This document shows positions 26,815 through 34,586 of a stretch of 64,000 bases of DNA, piece by piece. Position 1 is the first letter of the stretch. Each line of letters begins with the position of its first letter. Made by a program: the position numbers and the translations under genes. The DNA is from SOKP01 sp048887165. GTDB taxonomy: Archaea; Asgardarchaeota; Lokiarchaeia; Sigyniarchaeales; SOKP01. The DNA lies in the NCBI GenBank assembly GCA_048887165.1, contig JBHLJZ010000006.1, forward strand, positions 10,467 to 74,466. The letters run 5' to 3'. Under the pieces are notes generated by a model. That model searched no databases. It was not told where the DNA came from and saw only the letters and a program-made list of their open reading frames with translations.

Positions 26815-27978
26815 ATGTTCCCTACAAATAAGGATAAGGTAAAATGTGAGCATTGTGGATATACTATTGTAAAACCTTATCCAAAAAATCAACTTTGTCC
26901 AAAATGTAATAAATTTTTAGCTAACTTATTTGAATACAAGGATGATAATATTAATTCTACTAAAATCAAACCAAAAAATTTTGAAACAAAAACTACTACA
27001 GTTTCATCAAGGTTAAAGGGAGTTAGTGTCAAGAGTAAACAACCTCAGTTTTCATTAGAAGATGAAATCATTTTTTTAAAAGATGAGGAAGAATATGTCA
27101 AATTTTGTGGGGTTACCTCTGTTGATCGAAAACAACTATTTCATAGTAATCAGAAATATAAATATTTATTAGAATTGACTAATAATTTGGACTTTATAGC
27201 GACGGGTATTCTTGGAGGAGAACTTGATAAGATGCTTCTCATTTCTAAAGATTATAAAGAAGAAAAAGGCCAATTTTACGTCAAAAATGGAATAATCTAT
27301 ATAGTATATGGTGTGTTTCCTGATAAAAAAGGAAAATGGATACTTGAACAAATGGCAAAATTTTATTCTGATTTAGTAAAAGGAAAGGATGTAAATAATC
27401 TTAATAAACTTGAAGAAAGTGAGATTAAGAGAGATTATAGAGGGATTCTAAAATCTATTTTAAAAGAATATTTAGCTTTACAAGATGTCTTTACAGACCA
27501 GGATCTTCCCTATTTAGAAGATTGGATAAGAATTGATTATCTTGGTCTATCTTCAATGTCGATTGGAGTGATTTCTCTTCTTTTAGATCAAGGGGAATAT
27601 TTGCAAATTGAAGCACCTGAAGAATATGATAATCCTGCTGAAGAAATTGAAATGAAAGAGTCATTATTAACCGCAAAAATCGAAGCAATTGCAGCAAATA
27701 CTTTAGGTAATACTGGTGCCTATCCTCGATGGATAGCGGTTAAATTAGGATTTCAAAATTATAGATTCCTAACTTTTAAGAAGTATCAAAATGATTATTT
27801 TCTTTCTTTTCTTTCTGAAGGAAATTTAAAAAAGATTGAAAACGTTGAAAAAGAATTAGAACCTTTATTACATCATGGTATTGATTCACCCTTTTCAGGT
27901 AATTTAAAACCTTTCAATAGATTAAAAGCGACTCTAACGGAAAAATTCAAAAATGTACCAGAAAGGAAATTCTCATAA
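26815..27978 (+). CDS. Zinc-ribbon protein with possible longin/roadblock-like domains
   Basis: About 387 residues. Cys11, Cys14, Cys28 and Cys31 (CEHCGYTI, CPKCNKF) form an N-terminal zinc ribbon. A Lys/Thr-rich linker follows, then two alpha-beta regions: about 85-200 (KMLLISKDYKEEKGQFYVKNGIIYIVYGVF) and about 275-375 (KIEAIAANTLGNTGAYPRWIAVKLGFQNYRF, FLSFLSEGN). Their strand-helix rhythm is like longin/roadblock domains, but I cannot confirm it. The frame is open from TTG 26803, which touches a GGAG; ATG 26815 lies 12 nt behind that GGAG and is preferred. Confidence 0.5.
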   Translation: MFPTNKDKVKCEHCGYTIVKPYPKNQLCPKCNKFLANLFEYKDDNINSTKIKPKNFETKTTTVSSRLKGVSVKSKQPQFSLEDEIIFLKDEEEYVKFCGVTSVDRKQLFHSNQKYKYLLELTNNLDFIATGILGGELDKMLLISKDYKEEKGQFYVKNGIIYIVYGVFPDKKGKWILEQMAKFYSDLVKGKDVNNLNKLEESEIKRDYRGILKSILKEYLALQDVFTDQDLPYLEDWIRIDYLGLSSMSIGVISLLLDQGEYLQIEAPEEYDNPAEEIEMKESLLTAKIEAIAANTLGNTGAYPRWIAVKLGFQNYRFLTFKKYQNDYFLSFLSEGNLKKIENVEKELEPLLHHGIDSPFSGNLKPFNRLKATLTEKFKNVPERKFS

Positions 27979-28031
27979 TTATATATATATTTTAATGCAT
28001 GAAATAAACATTTACTACTAATTTATGGAAA

Positions 28032-28991
28032 ATGGCTTCATCTCCCAAGAAAATTTATGAAGATTATATTGAAAATTATGTAAATAGAACTATTGCTATA
28101 GAGTTATTGATTTCAATAATTGAAAATTCAGAGAATGAATCTAATAGGTTTGAAGCTATTGAAATTTTAGATAAAATCAAGGCAAGTAGTCCGGAGATTT
28201 TTAAATTATATGAAAATTTGATGATTAGTGACTTAAATTCTAGAATCAGAGCACGTGCTATTTTATATCTTCCAAAATATTTCGTAGAAGAAGCTTTACT
28301 TCCATTAAAATGGGCAATTAGACACGAAGATTCATATGAATGTTTAATCAATATTATTAAAACTCTTGAAAACTACTATCCAAAGGAATCCCATTCAATC
28401 TTTTTAGAAGAAATAAAAAAAATCAGGAAGATTCGCTATTTAAATTATGAAAAAAGGTATGAGAATAGAAAATTCAAAAAAGCATTAAAAAAGTTAATAA
28501 AATCGAGTCAAATTAAAAATTTTTCAAAAAACAAATTAGCTGAAATTTTAATCAATTATTTCACCATTCAAAATCTCTCTAGTAAATTCCCTAATATGTT
28601 TTTTGAGTTAGAATCGCAAAATGCTTTAGTAAGGGAATTAGATTTATCTGATTACTTAGAGCATGAAGTTAAAGGAACTCCTTGGGGCTGGAAGAATAAT
28701 ATTCAATCAATTTCAGAAATAACTGGATTGGAAAATTTAAAAAATCTAAAAAGTTTAGATTTATCTAATAATCTAATAAACGATATAAAAGATTTAATCG
28801 AATTAAAGAATTTAACTCATCTAATTTTGTCAAATAATAAGATTAGTCATCTTGAAAATCTTGACTATATAAAAAAATTACCAAATCTTAAAGTTATAGA
28901 TCTTAGTGGAAATGATATTGTTAATTTTTTTAATCCTGAAGACTTTAAGACAAAAACTAGAATTCTCGTAAGAAGATCACTTATAGAATAG
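28032..28991 (+). CDS. HEAT-like plus short leucine-rich-repeat protein, paralogue 4
   Basis: 319 residues. The N-terminal ~190 residues match the HEAT-like block of the three genes at 13.6-20.4 kb (SPKKIYEDYIENYVNRTIAIELLISIIENSENE opening). The repeat region is reduced to about four LRRs of a different, SDS22-like type (LKNLKSLDLSNNLINDIKDLIELKNLTHLILSNN), ending with FFNPEDFKTKTRILVRRSLIE. The shared N-terminus with divergent repeats suggests that the HEAT-like block carries the common function. Confidence 0.78.
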   Translation: MASSPKKIYEDYIENYVNRTIAIELLISIIENSENESNRFEAIEILDKIKASSPEIFKLYENLMISDLNSRIRARAILYLPKYFVEEALLPLKWAIRHEDSYECLINIIKTLENYYPKESHSIFLEEIKKIRKIRYLNYEKRYENRKFKKALKKLIKSSQIKNFSKNKLAEILINYFTIQNLSSKFPNMFFELESQNALVRELDLSDYLEHEVKGTPWGWKNNIQSISEITGLENLKNLKSLDLSNNLINDIKDLIELKNLTHLILSNNKISHLENLDYIKKLPNLKVIDLSGNDIVNFFNPEDFKTKTRILVRRSLIE

Positions 28992-29024
28992 AAAAAATAA
29001 AAGTATAAAATAAAAATTAATTTA

Positions 29025-30341
29025 TTATTCTATTAACTGTGTTTTCCCAGTACCCCATATTCCAAGAGCTTTACCTAATTCTTCATGATCCTTGGCATAT
29101 TTACTAACCGAAATACCTTGCATAACCGCATCAATTGCTTGTCTAAACGCCTTTGCACCAGAAATGGGACCATCGGGATGACTATGAATACCTCCTCCAC
29201 TTCCTATAAGTATGTCCAATCCAGCTTCTTTTATACATTTTTCTACCATACCTTGCGTTATTCCACCACTAGGCATTGGTAAGGTAGGTTTTATATGTTG
29301 GAATGGATACCTAAGAGCTTTTAAATTTTGTTCATATCTTTCTTCAAGAATTTCTGCCTTTCCATAAGGGGCGGGGATTACAACAGTATCTGCTCCACAC
29401 ATCCTAGGGAATTTTGCAAGTACTAACATCGAAGTCAGTCCAGTCCACTCACCTCCAATATATGCCCCACCAAAATCCATATGCCCTAAAATCGGTACTT
29501 TTATTGAAGGATCTTCGGCAATCGCTCTCAATGCTTCAAAACCTGAAGTTAGATAATTAAGCATTAATGCATTAGCTCCAAGTTCTATCATTTTATCAGC
29601 ATATTCAAACATTTCGGGAAACTTTGTGGTAATATTAATAGTATAAAGTGTTTTTTCTCCTTTTTCTGAATCTGCTCTGTCAACAGCTTCCATTACCTTC
29701 ACAATTCTATCTTCTAACCTGTTAAAAGAAGGATCCGAAATCAATTCGTCATCTTTCACAACATCACAGCCACCAACAGCTGCTTTATATACTAAATCAG
29801 CAGCAACTTCACAAGTGTGACCTGTACATGGTTTAACCATATTGTTTAATAAAGGGCGCTCTGGTATTTTCATAAGCTTTCTTATACCATCAATTCCAAA
29901 TTTGGGTCCTTTAAATTCTTCAAGATATTCTTTTGGAAATGCTAAATCAACTAATTTTAAACCATGAGTTAAACTAATATTACCAATTACTGTAGTAAGA
30001 AGCATTGGGATTCCCATTCCTTTAATATTTACAATAGGGAAACCAATCTGAGCGAAATAATATCGTTCTTTCACATCCTTTGGTATAACGTATTCATAAT
30101 GAGGTAATTCATACACTCCAAGTACTCTTGCTACATGATATTTTCTAACTTCTTCGGTTTCTGCAGGAACTCTAACCCATGTTCCTGTTGATTGTTCTAT
30201 TGCTGCAAATCTAGATAAGTAATTAACATTCATTCCTTTTGGTCTTTTAATAATGAAGCTTGCAATTATATATTTCTCCAAATCAATGCCGTCTAAGCCA
30301 ATAGCTTCTGGGATATCAAAATATTTTTCTGTACTGTCCAT
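29025..30341 (-). CDS. RuBisCO-like protein (form IV type), probably not a carboxylase
   Basis: 438 residues with clear RuBisCO large-subunit fold. Conserved (numbered from the ATG at 30341): TGTW near 52-55, Lys170 (equivalent to K175), the metal-ligand trio Lys196/Asp198/Glu199 in VKDDE, His287, Lys328 and Ser358, plus the GSGGG phosphate loop. Changed: K177 position is Cys172, R295 is Met288 and H327 is Val321. Loss of these is typical of RuBisCO-like proteins, which catalyse enolisation or related steps on other sugar phosphates or the methionine-salvage intermediate. A TTG at 30371 extends the frame by ten residues; neither start has a clear ribosome site. Substrate unknown. Confidence 0.85.
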   Translation of the reverse strand: MDSTEKYFDIPEAIGLDGIDLEKYIIASFIIKRPKGMNVNYLSRFAAIEQSTGTWVRVPAETEEVRKYHVARVLGVYELPHYEYVIPKDVKERYYFAQIGFPIVNIKGMGIPMLLTTVIGNISLTHGLKLVDLAFPKEYLEEFKGPKFGIDGIRKLMKIPERPLLNNMVKPCTGHTCEVAADLVYKAAVGGCDVVKDDELISDPSFNRLEDRIVKVMEAVDRADSEKGEKTLYTINITTKFPEMFEYADKMIELGANALMLNYLTSGFEALRAIAEDPSIKVPILGHMDFGGAYIGGEWTGLTSMLVLAKFPRMCGADTVVIPAPYGKAEILEERYEQNLKALRYPFQHIKPTLPMPSGGITQGMVEKCIKEAGLDILIGSGGGIHSHPDGPISGAKAFRQAIDAVMQGISVSKYAKDHEELGKALGIWGTGKTQLIE

Positions 30342-30435
30342 AATTATATCAAGAAAGTGTAATTTTTTCAACTTGAAAAATATTATGATTATCTATAATA
30401 GAAAAAAATTAAAAAAAAGGAAAACGTAATTGAAA

Positions 30436-31539
30436 TCAGTCTTTAGATTTAGTTCTGGATTTTAAATTCATATAAGTATTTTCGAGAACATTCAAATATT
30501 CAATTAGTACTTTATCTGCTTTAGATTTTTTCTCGTATTCTGCTTTAATGATATTCAATAGATATTTTGGAAAGATGAGATCTAAATAGAAATCCGTGAG
30601 TAAAGCATAATATTCATTACCTCTTTCATCTTGAAAAACTTGGATCATTTGACTCTCCCAGAGCATTCTTAAAACTTCGTTTATATCTTCAACTCCTTTC
30701 TTTTTAAGCTTTTCAAGGTCATTCTTAGTAACTATCGCTGTTCTTAATAGCCTTAGAGTCTCATAAACTTGAGGATTAATGATAACATCGATAATTCTAA
30801 GATTATCTTGTTCTGAGGGTTTATATCCTTGGAAGAATTTCTTTGTTTCAGTTCTATAATCTTCAGCAAGTCGTATAGGCAAACCTCTATCAGCAGGATC
30901 TTTTAGAAGTTGTACAGGAGGAACTCTTAAGATTAAGATGTCATTTGTCAAGAAAATTAATTCAGAAGGCATACCTTTTACTGATGTTTCCTTAATTATT
31001 TCTCGTTTAGTTAATTCAATTAGAACACTCTCTAAATTTAAGAATCCTTGTTTATATTTATCTTTTAACCATAACATTAATTCTGATTTAGAAACTACAC
31101 CCTCGTCTCTAAGCCGATTAATTATCATTCTCTTTATCTCATCTTGAAATATCATGGCCAATCTCTGTTCAGCATTAAGAGAAGGGTAAACTGATAGACT
31201 TCGGAATAATGAAGGAACCATCGTCAAATAATTATCATCTTCAAGATTCTGTAAAATAATCCTTGAAGTGTCAATTAAACCACCTTCATAAGCGTCGGGA
31301 TCATCATCTAAGTTTAATAATAAAAGAATATAATAACCATTTTCTGGACCGGTATAATATGAAGCTATGTTCAATGAACCTACCATTAGACTTATCATTC
31401 CTGATTCTCCACTGTACTCATGAGTACTATATACCTGCATCAAAGTTTTTTCAGTTACAATAATTTCTTCAGGATATTTTGCCAGTATTTCAGTACCGAT
31501 TCTTTCATTCCATTTCATTAAGACTAATCCTACAGGCAT
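30436..31539 (-). CDS. Longin-like plus winged-helix cytosolic protein, module copy A
   Basis: 367 residues, soluble. Residues 1-~125 look like a longin/roadblock-type alpha-beta domain (GLVLMKWNERIGTEILAKYP opening, then SLMVGSLNIASYYT and YYILLLLNLDDD strands). Two winged-helix-like regions follow: about 130-200 (RDEGVVSKSELMLWLKDKY) and about 255-330 (LRTAIVTKNDLEKLKKKG, then QVFQDERGNEYYALLTDF). The start overlaps the stop of the membrane protein gene by one base (TAATG). A paralogue lies at 33477: of the first 60 residues 41 are identical. Function unknown; the coupling suggests that it works at the tail of the membrane partner. Confidence 0.7.
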   Translation of the reverse strand: MPVGLVLMKWNERIGTEILAKYPEEIIVTEKTLMQVYSTHEYSGESGMISLMVGSLNIASYYTGPENGYYILLLLNLDDDPDAYEGGLIDTSRIILQNLEDDNYLTMVPSLFRSLSVYPSLNAEQRLAMIFQDEIKRMIINRLRDEGVVSKSELMLWLKDKYKQGFLNLESVLIELTKREIIKETSVKGMPSELIFLTNDILILRVPPVQLLKDPADRGLPIRLAEDYRTETKKFFQGYKPSEQDNLRIIDVIINPQVYETLRLLRTAIVTKNDLEKLKKKGVEDINEVLRMLWESQMIQVFQDERGNEYYALLTDFYLDLIFPKYLLNIIKAEYEKKSKADKVLIEYLNVLENTYMNLKSRTKSKD

Positions 31540-31970
31540 TATATAACGCCTCCTCTTGATTCACCCATTTGAGGTAATTTCTTCTTTTTTTTTGATTCTA
31601 ATCCTAATATAACTTCCAAAGATAAGCCTAGCATCGCCCATTTATCTCCGAATTTCTTAACCATATGTTCTTGTTTTGAGGGATATAAAAGGGAATCTGA
31701 TATTGACTTTCTACTCTTTATATTTTTACTTATTTCTCTTGCTCTTTTTACGAATATTGGAATTTTTGCTTTTTGAATTGCTATGTATATGACTAAACTC
31801 CCTACAACTGCAACTACTACAATTACTATCATTAGGAAGTAGAATATTGGAAATCCAAACATTTCTACCATATCGACAATAACCGTCGAAAATAGTGCTA
31901 GCGTTGTAATTATTAATACTAAGAAAAGTAAGATTAAATATTTAGATTTTGAATTCGTTTTAAAACTCAT
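31539..31970 (-). CDS. Short membrane protein with shared cytosolic tail, module copy A
   Basis: 143 residues: hydrophobic segments at about 11-33 and 40-62, then a basic cytosolic tail. From the second helix on (FYFLMIVIV, VVGSLVIYIAIQKAKIPIFVKR, KSRKSISDSLLYPSKQEH, FGDKW, LGLSLEVILGL) it aligns with the last ~110 residues of the 1443-residue surface protein at 34586. It is therefore like that protein without its ectodomain. The stop overlaps the next gene in the TAATG form. Confidence 0.72.
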   Translation of the reverse strand: MSFKTNSKSKYLILLFLVLIITTLALFSTVIVDMVEMFGFPIFYFLMIVIVVVAVVGSLVIYIAIQKAKIPIFVKRAREISKNIKSRKSISDSLLYPSKQEHMVKKFGDKWAMLGLSLEVILGLESKKKKKLPQMGESRGGVI

Positions 31971-32343
31971 ATATTCAGAACCATTTTTTATAAGTTAATA
32001 TTACTTTATAAGTTATTCTTTCAAATAAGAATTTTTTATCACTATTAATGAAAATTCAAATTTTAGGAATTTCTTAAATTTTTCAATTTCGTATAATTTA
32101 TAAAAAAAATATTGAGGTTAATAAAATTTTATGATTTTTCATAATCTTTTAATACTCATATTTTCTGAAATCTATAATTAAAATCTCCTAATCTTTTAGC
32201 ATTCACACTTATAAGAGATATTTAGCTTTTATAAAAGTTTAAATATTTTAATTTAGATTGAAATATCAAAGAAAAGGTTATCTATAATCTTACAAAAACT
32301 TTAATAATATAAGATTTTTAAATTGCAATTTAGGTACTGAAAA
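31971..32343. promoter_or_regulatory. Divergent intergenic region (373 nt) with promoter-like elements
   Basis: Very AT-rich region between module copy A (minus) and the longin-GTPase gene (plus). It holds an 11-bp direct repeat TTTATAAGTTA at 31987-31997 and 32005-32015, TATA-like on both strands and suitably placed for the minus-strand gene. On the plus side, TATA-like stretches lie near 32240 (TTTAAATATTTT) and 32300. No open reading frame with coding character and no RNA gene seen. Confidence 0.4.
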
Positions 32344-33387
32344 ATGCTAAGACAAATTTATATCTTAAAAGACGGTAATGTTTTATACGAAAAGAACTTT
32401 GGAAAAGCGTTAACCCATGAGTCATTTCAAAATATTTCTCAGGAGATTTTAAAAGAGGCATCTCGAGGTTTGGGAAAGGATTTCGGAAGCACTTATTTTT
32501 TTAAACACAAAATCGTATATTCTTACGAGAAAGAATGCGGTTTATTATTTATATTAATAGTGGGTTTAAACGATGAGATGAATCAAGTAAAATCAGAGAT
32601 AACAAAGTTAAAAAATGAGTTTATAAACATTTTTGGAGATAATCTTGATAATCTTGATACTTCTCTCATTGAGTTATTAAATCCTTTAATCTTTTCAATA
32701 TATAAAAATATTAAAACAAAAATCTCTTTAGTAGGTTTTTCTGGAGTTGGGAAAACAACCATCACAAAATTAATCAGATCAGAAGAAATACCTGATGTAC
32801 ATATCCCTACCATAACTGGAAAAGTGTCAGCAATAAAGATAGGAAAATTGTATTTTCATTTATGGGATTTTGCTGGACAGGAACAATTTAGTTATTTATG
32901 GAATGATTTTATATATGGAAGTGATGCTGTTCTCGTAATAACTGATTCTTCATTAGAAAACGTTGAAAAGAGTAAATTTTTCATTGAATTACTAAAAGAA
33001 AATGCGCCAGATGCTCATGCTGCAATTATTGGAAATAAACAAGATTTACCGGACGCCTTAAGTGTTGAAAAAATAGAAGAAATTCTTAAATTAAAAACTT
33101 ATTCAATGATTGCTATAGATCCGGATAATCGCAATAAAATGATTCAAATTATAGCAGACATATTAGAAATTAATACAGAGATATCACCATTACTAAAACC
33201 CCTTTTTGAAAGAGATTCTTTAATTTCTCAAGCTGAAACTTATTTGAAAGAAGGAAACATGGTAAAAATTCACGAATCTTTTGAGAAAATCTCTGAGTTA
33301 TGCTATGAACTAGGAGATTTCATTCTCTATAAAGAATTTCGTGAAAAAGCTGATAAAATTAAAGGACATTTAGGATATATTTTATGA
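32344..33387 (+). CDS. Longin-like domain fused to an Arf/Ras-type small GTPase
   Basis: 347 residues. Residues 1-~95 have a longin/roadblock-like layout (MLRQIYILKDGNVLYEKNFG; GLLFILIVGLNDEMN; a long helix). The GTPase domain follows: P-loop GFSGVGKTT at 131-139, switch II WDFAGQEQ at 174-181 and guanine-specifying NKQD at 231-234. The P-loop and NKQD are intact, and Gln179 is the catalytic-type glutamine. Residues ~280-347 form a helical tail with no lipidation motif. It stands alone on the plus strand between the two minus-strand membrane/adaptor modules. Small GTPases are expanded in Asgard archaea; the fused N-terminal domain could let it self-regulate or dimerise with the longin-like neighbours (inference). 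Confidence 0.85.
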   Translation: MLRQIYILKDGNVLYEKNFGKALTHESFQNISQEILKEASRGLGKDFGSTYFFKHKIVYSYEKECGLLFILIVGLNDEMNQVKSEITKLKNEFINIFGDNLDNLDTSLIELLNPLIFSIYKNIKTKISLVGFSGVGKTTITKLIRSEEIPDVHIPTITGKVSAIKIGKLYFHLWDFAGQEQFSYLWNDFIYGSDAVLVITDSSLENVEKSKFFIELLKENAPDAHAAIIGNKQDLPDALSVEKIEEILKLKTYSMIAIDPDNRNKMIQIIADILEINTEISPLLKPLFERDSLISQAETYLKEGNMVKIHESFEKISELCYELGDFILYKEFREKADKIKGHLGYIL

Positions 33388-33476
33388 GAGATTATATACT
33401 CATTAATTCTCTAATTGCAAAGGGAAATTCCTAAATTTAATAAAAATTTTTAACAATTAAAAAAAATAAGAAAAAA

Positions 33477-34586
33477 TTATTTTTCTGATTCTGATTCTAT
33501 TGGTAATTTAGTATGTCGGTAAGTATCTTCAAGTACTTTTAAATATTCCAATAGAACGTTTTCAGATTTAGATTTTACCTCATATTGGTGCATTACCGTA
33601 TTTAAGACATACTTAGGATATATTAAAGACATATGAAAGTCAGAAAGTAAAGCATAGTACTCAATACCGCGATTGTCTTGAAAAACATGAGCAAATTTAT
33701 TTTCCCATAGTTTTCTTATTCCTTCATCGATATCTTCAACGCCCTTCTTTCTAAGTTTTGCTAAAGCGTTTTTAGTTACAACAGCAATTCTTAATAGTTT
33801 TAAAATTTCATAGATTTGTGGATCTGTAATTAAATCAATAATTTTTAAACTATCCTCTTCAGATGGGCGGTATGTCTGGAAAAAGCTCCGAACTTTTGAC
33901 TTGTATTCACTTATAAGGCTTTCAGGAAGGCCTCTCTCTTCTGGCTTTTTTAACAACTTTATTGGAGGTCTCCTAATTATTAATGGATCATTAATAAGAA
34001 ATAATAATTCTGAAGGCATCCCTTTTACTGAGGCTTCTTTTATTATTTCTTTTTTAATTAATTCCATTAAAGTTGCATCTATATCAAAAAATCCTTTTCG
34101 ATATTTATCCTTAAGCCATACTTTTAGCTCTGATTTCGAAACTACACCTTCATCTCTTAATCTGTTGATTATCAATCGATTTACATCATCTTGGTAAGTT
34201 AAAGCTAAATTCTGCTCATCAGTTAAATAAGGATATGCGGAAAGTCTTTGAAATAGAAATGGTAGCATCTCCATATATGCATTATCTTCAATGTTTTGCA
34301 TAATAATCCGAGAGATATCTGTCAGCCCTCCTTCATAAAGATCCGGATCATCTTCCAAACTTAAGAGAACAATTATGTATAATGATCTTTCTTTTCCTGT
34401 ATAAAATGATGCTATATTCAAATGACCAACCATCAGACTAATCATTCCTGGCTCTCCTGTATATTCATGAGCAGCATATATTTGCATTAAGGTTTCATCA
34501 GAGACTATTAATTCTTCAGGATATTTAGTAACAATTTCCGTTCCTACTTTAGGATCCCATCTCATCAATATTAATCCTAATGGCAT
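33477..34586 (-). CDS. Longin-like plus winged-helix cytosolic protein, module copy B
   Basis: 369 residues, close paralogue of the protein at 30436 along its whole length: GLILMRWDPKVGTEIVTKYP opening, RDEGVVSKSELKVWLKDKY, LRIAVVTKNALAKLRKKG and VFQDNRGIEYYALLSDF. The start codon overlaps the stop of the large surface-protein gene (TAATG), as in copy A. No membrane segment, so it should be cytosolic and coupled to the cytosolic tail of its partner. It ends convergently with the longin-GTPase gene, about 90 nt apart. Confidence 0.7.
   Translation of the reverse strand: MPLGLILMRWDPKVGTEIVTKYPEELIVSDETLMQIYAAHEYTGEPGMISLMVGHLNIASFYTGKERSLYIIVLLSLEDDPDLYEGGLTDISRIIMQNIEDNAYMEMLPFLFQRLSAYPYLTDEQNLALTYQDDVNRLIINRLRDEGVVSKSELKVWLKDKYRKGFFDIDATLMELIKKEIIKEASVKGMPSELLFLINDPLIIRRPPIKLLKKPEERGLPESLISEYKSKVRSFFQTYRPSEEDSLKIIDLITDPQIYEILKLLRIAVVTKNALAKLRKKGVEDIDEGIRKLWENKFAHVFQDNRGIEYYALLSDFHMSLIYPKYVLNTVMHQYEVKSKSENVLLEYLKVLEDTYRHTKLPIESESEK

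Noticed and set aside
12065..30371. AMP phosphorylase plus RuBisCO as a CO2-fixing AMP pathway
   Set aside because: The RuBisCO homologue lacks the equivalents of K177, R295 and H327 and no ribose-1,5-bisphosphate isomerase gene is seen.
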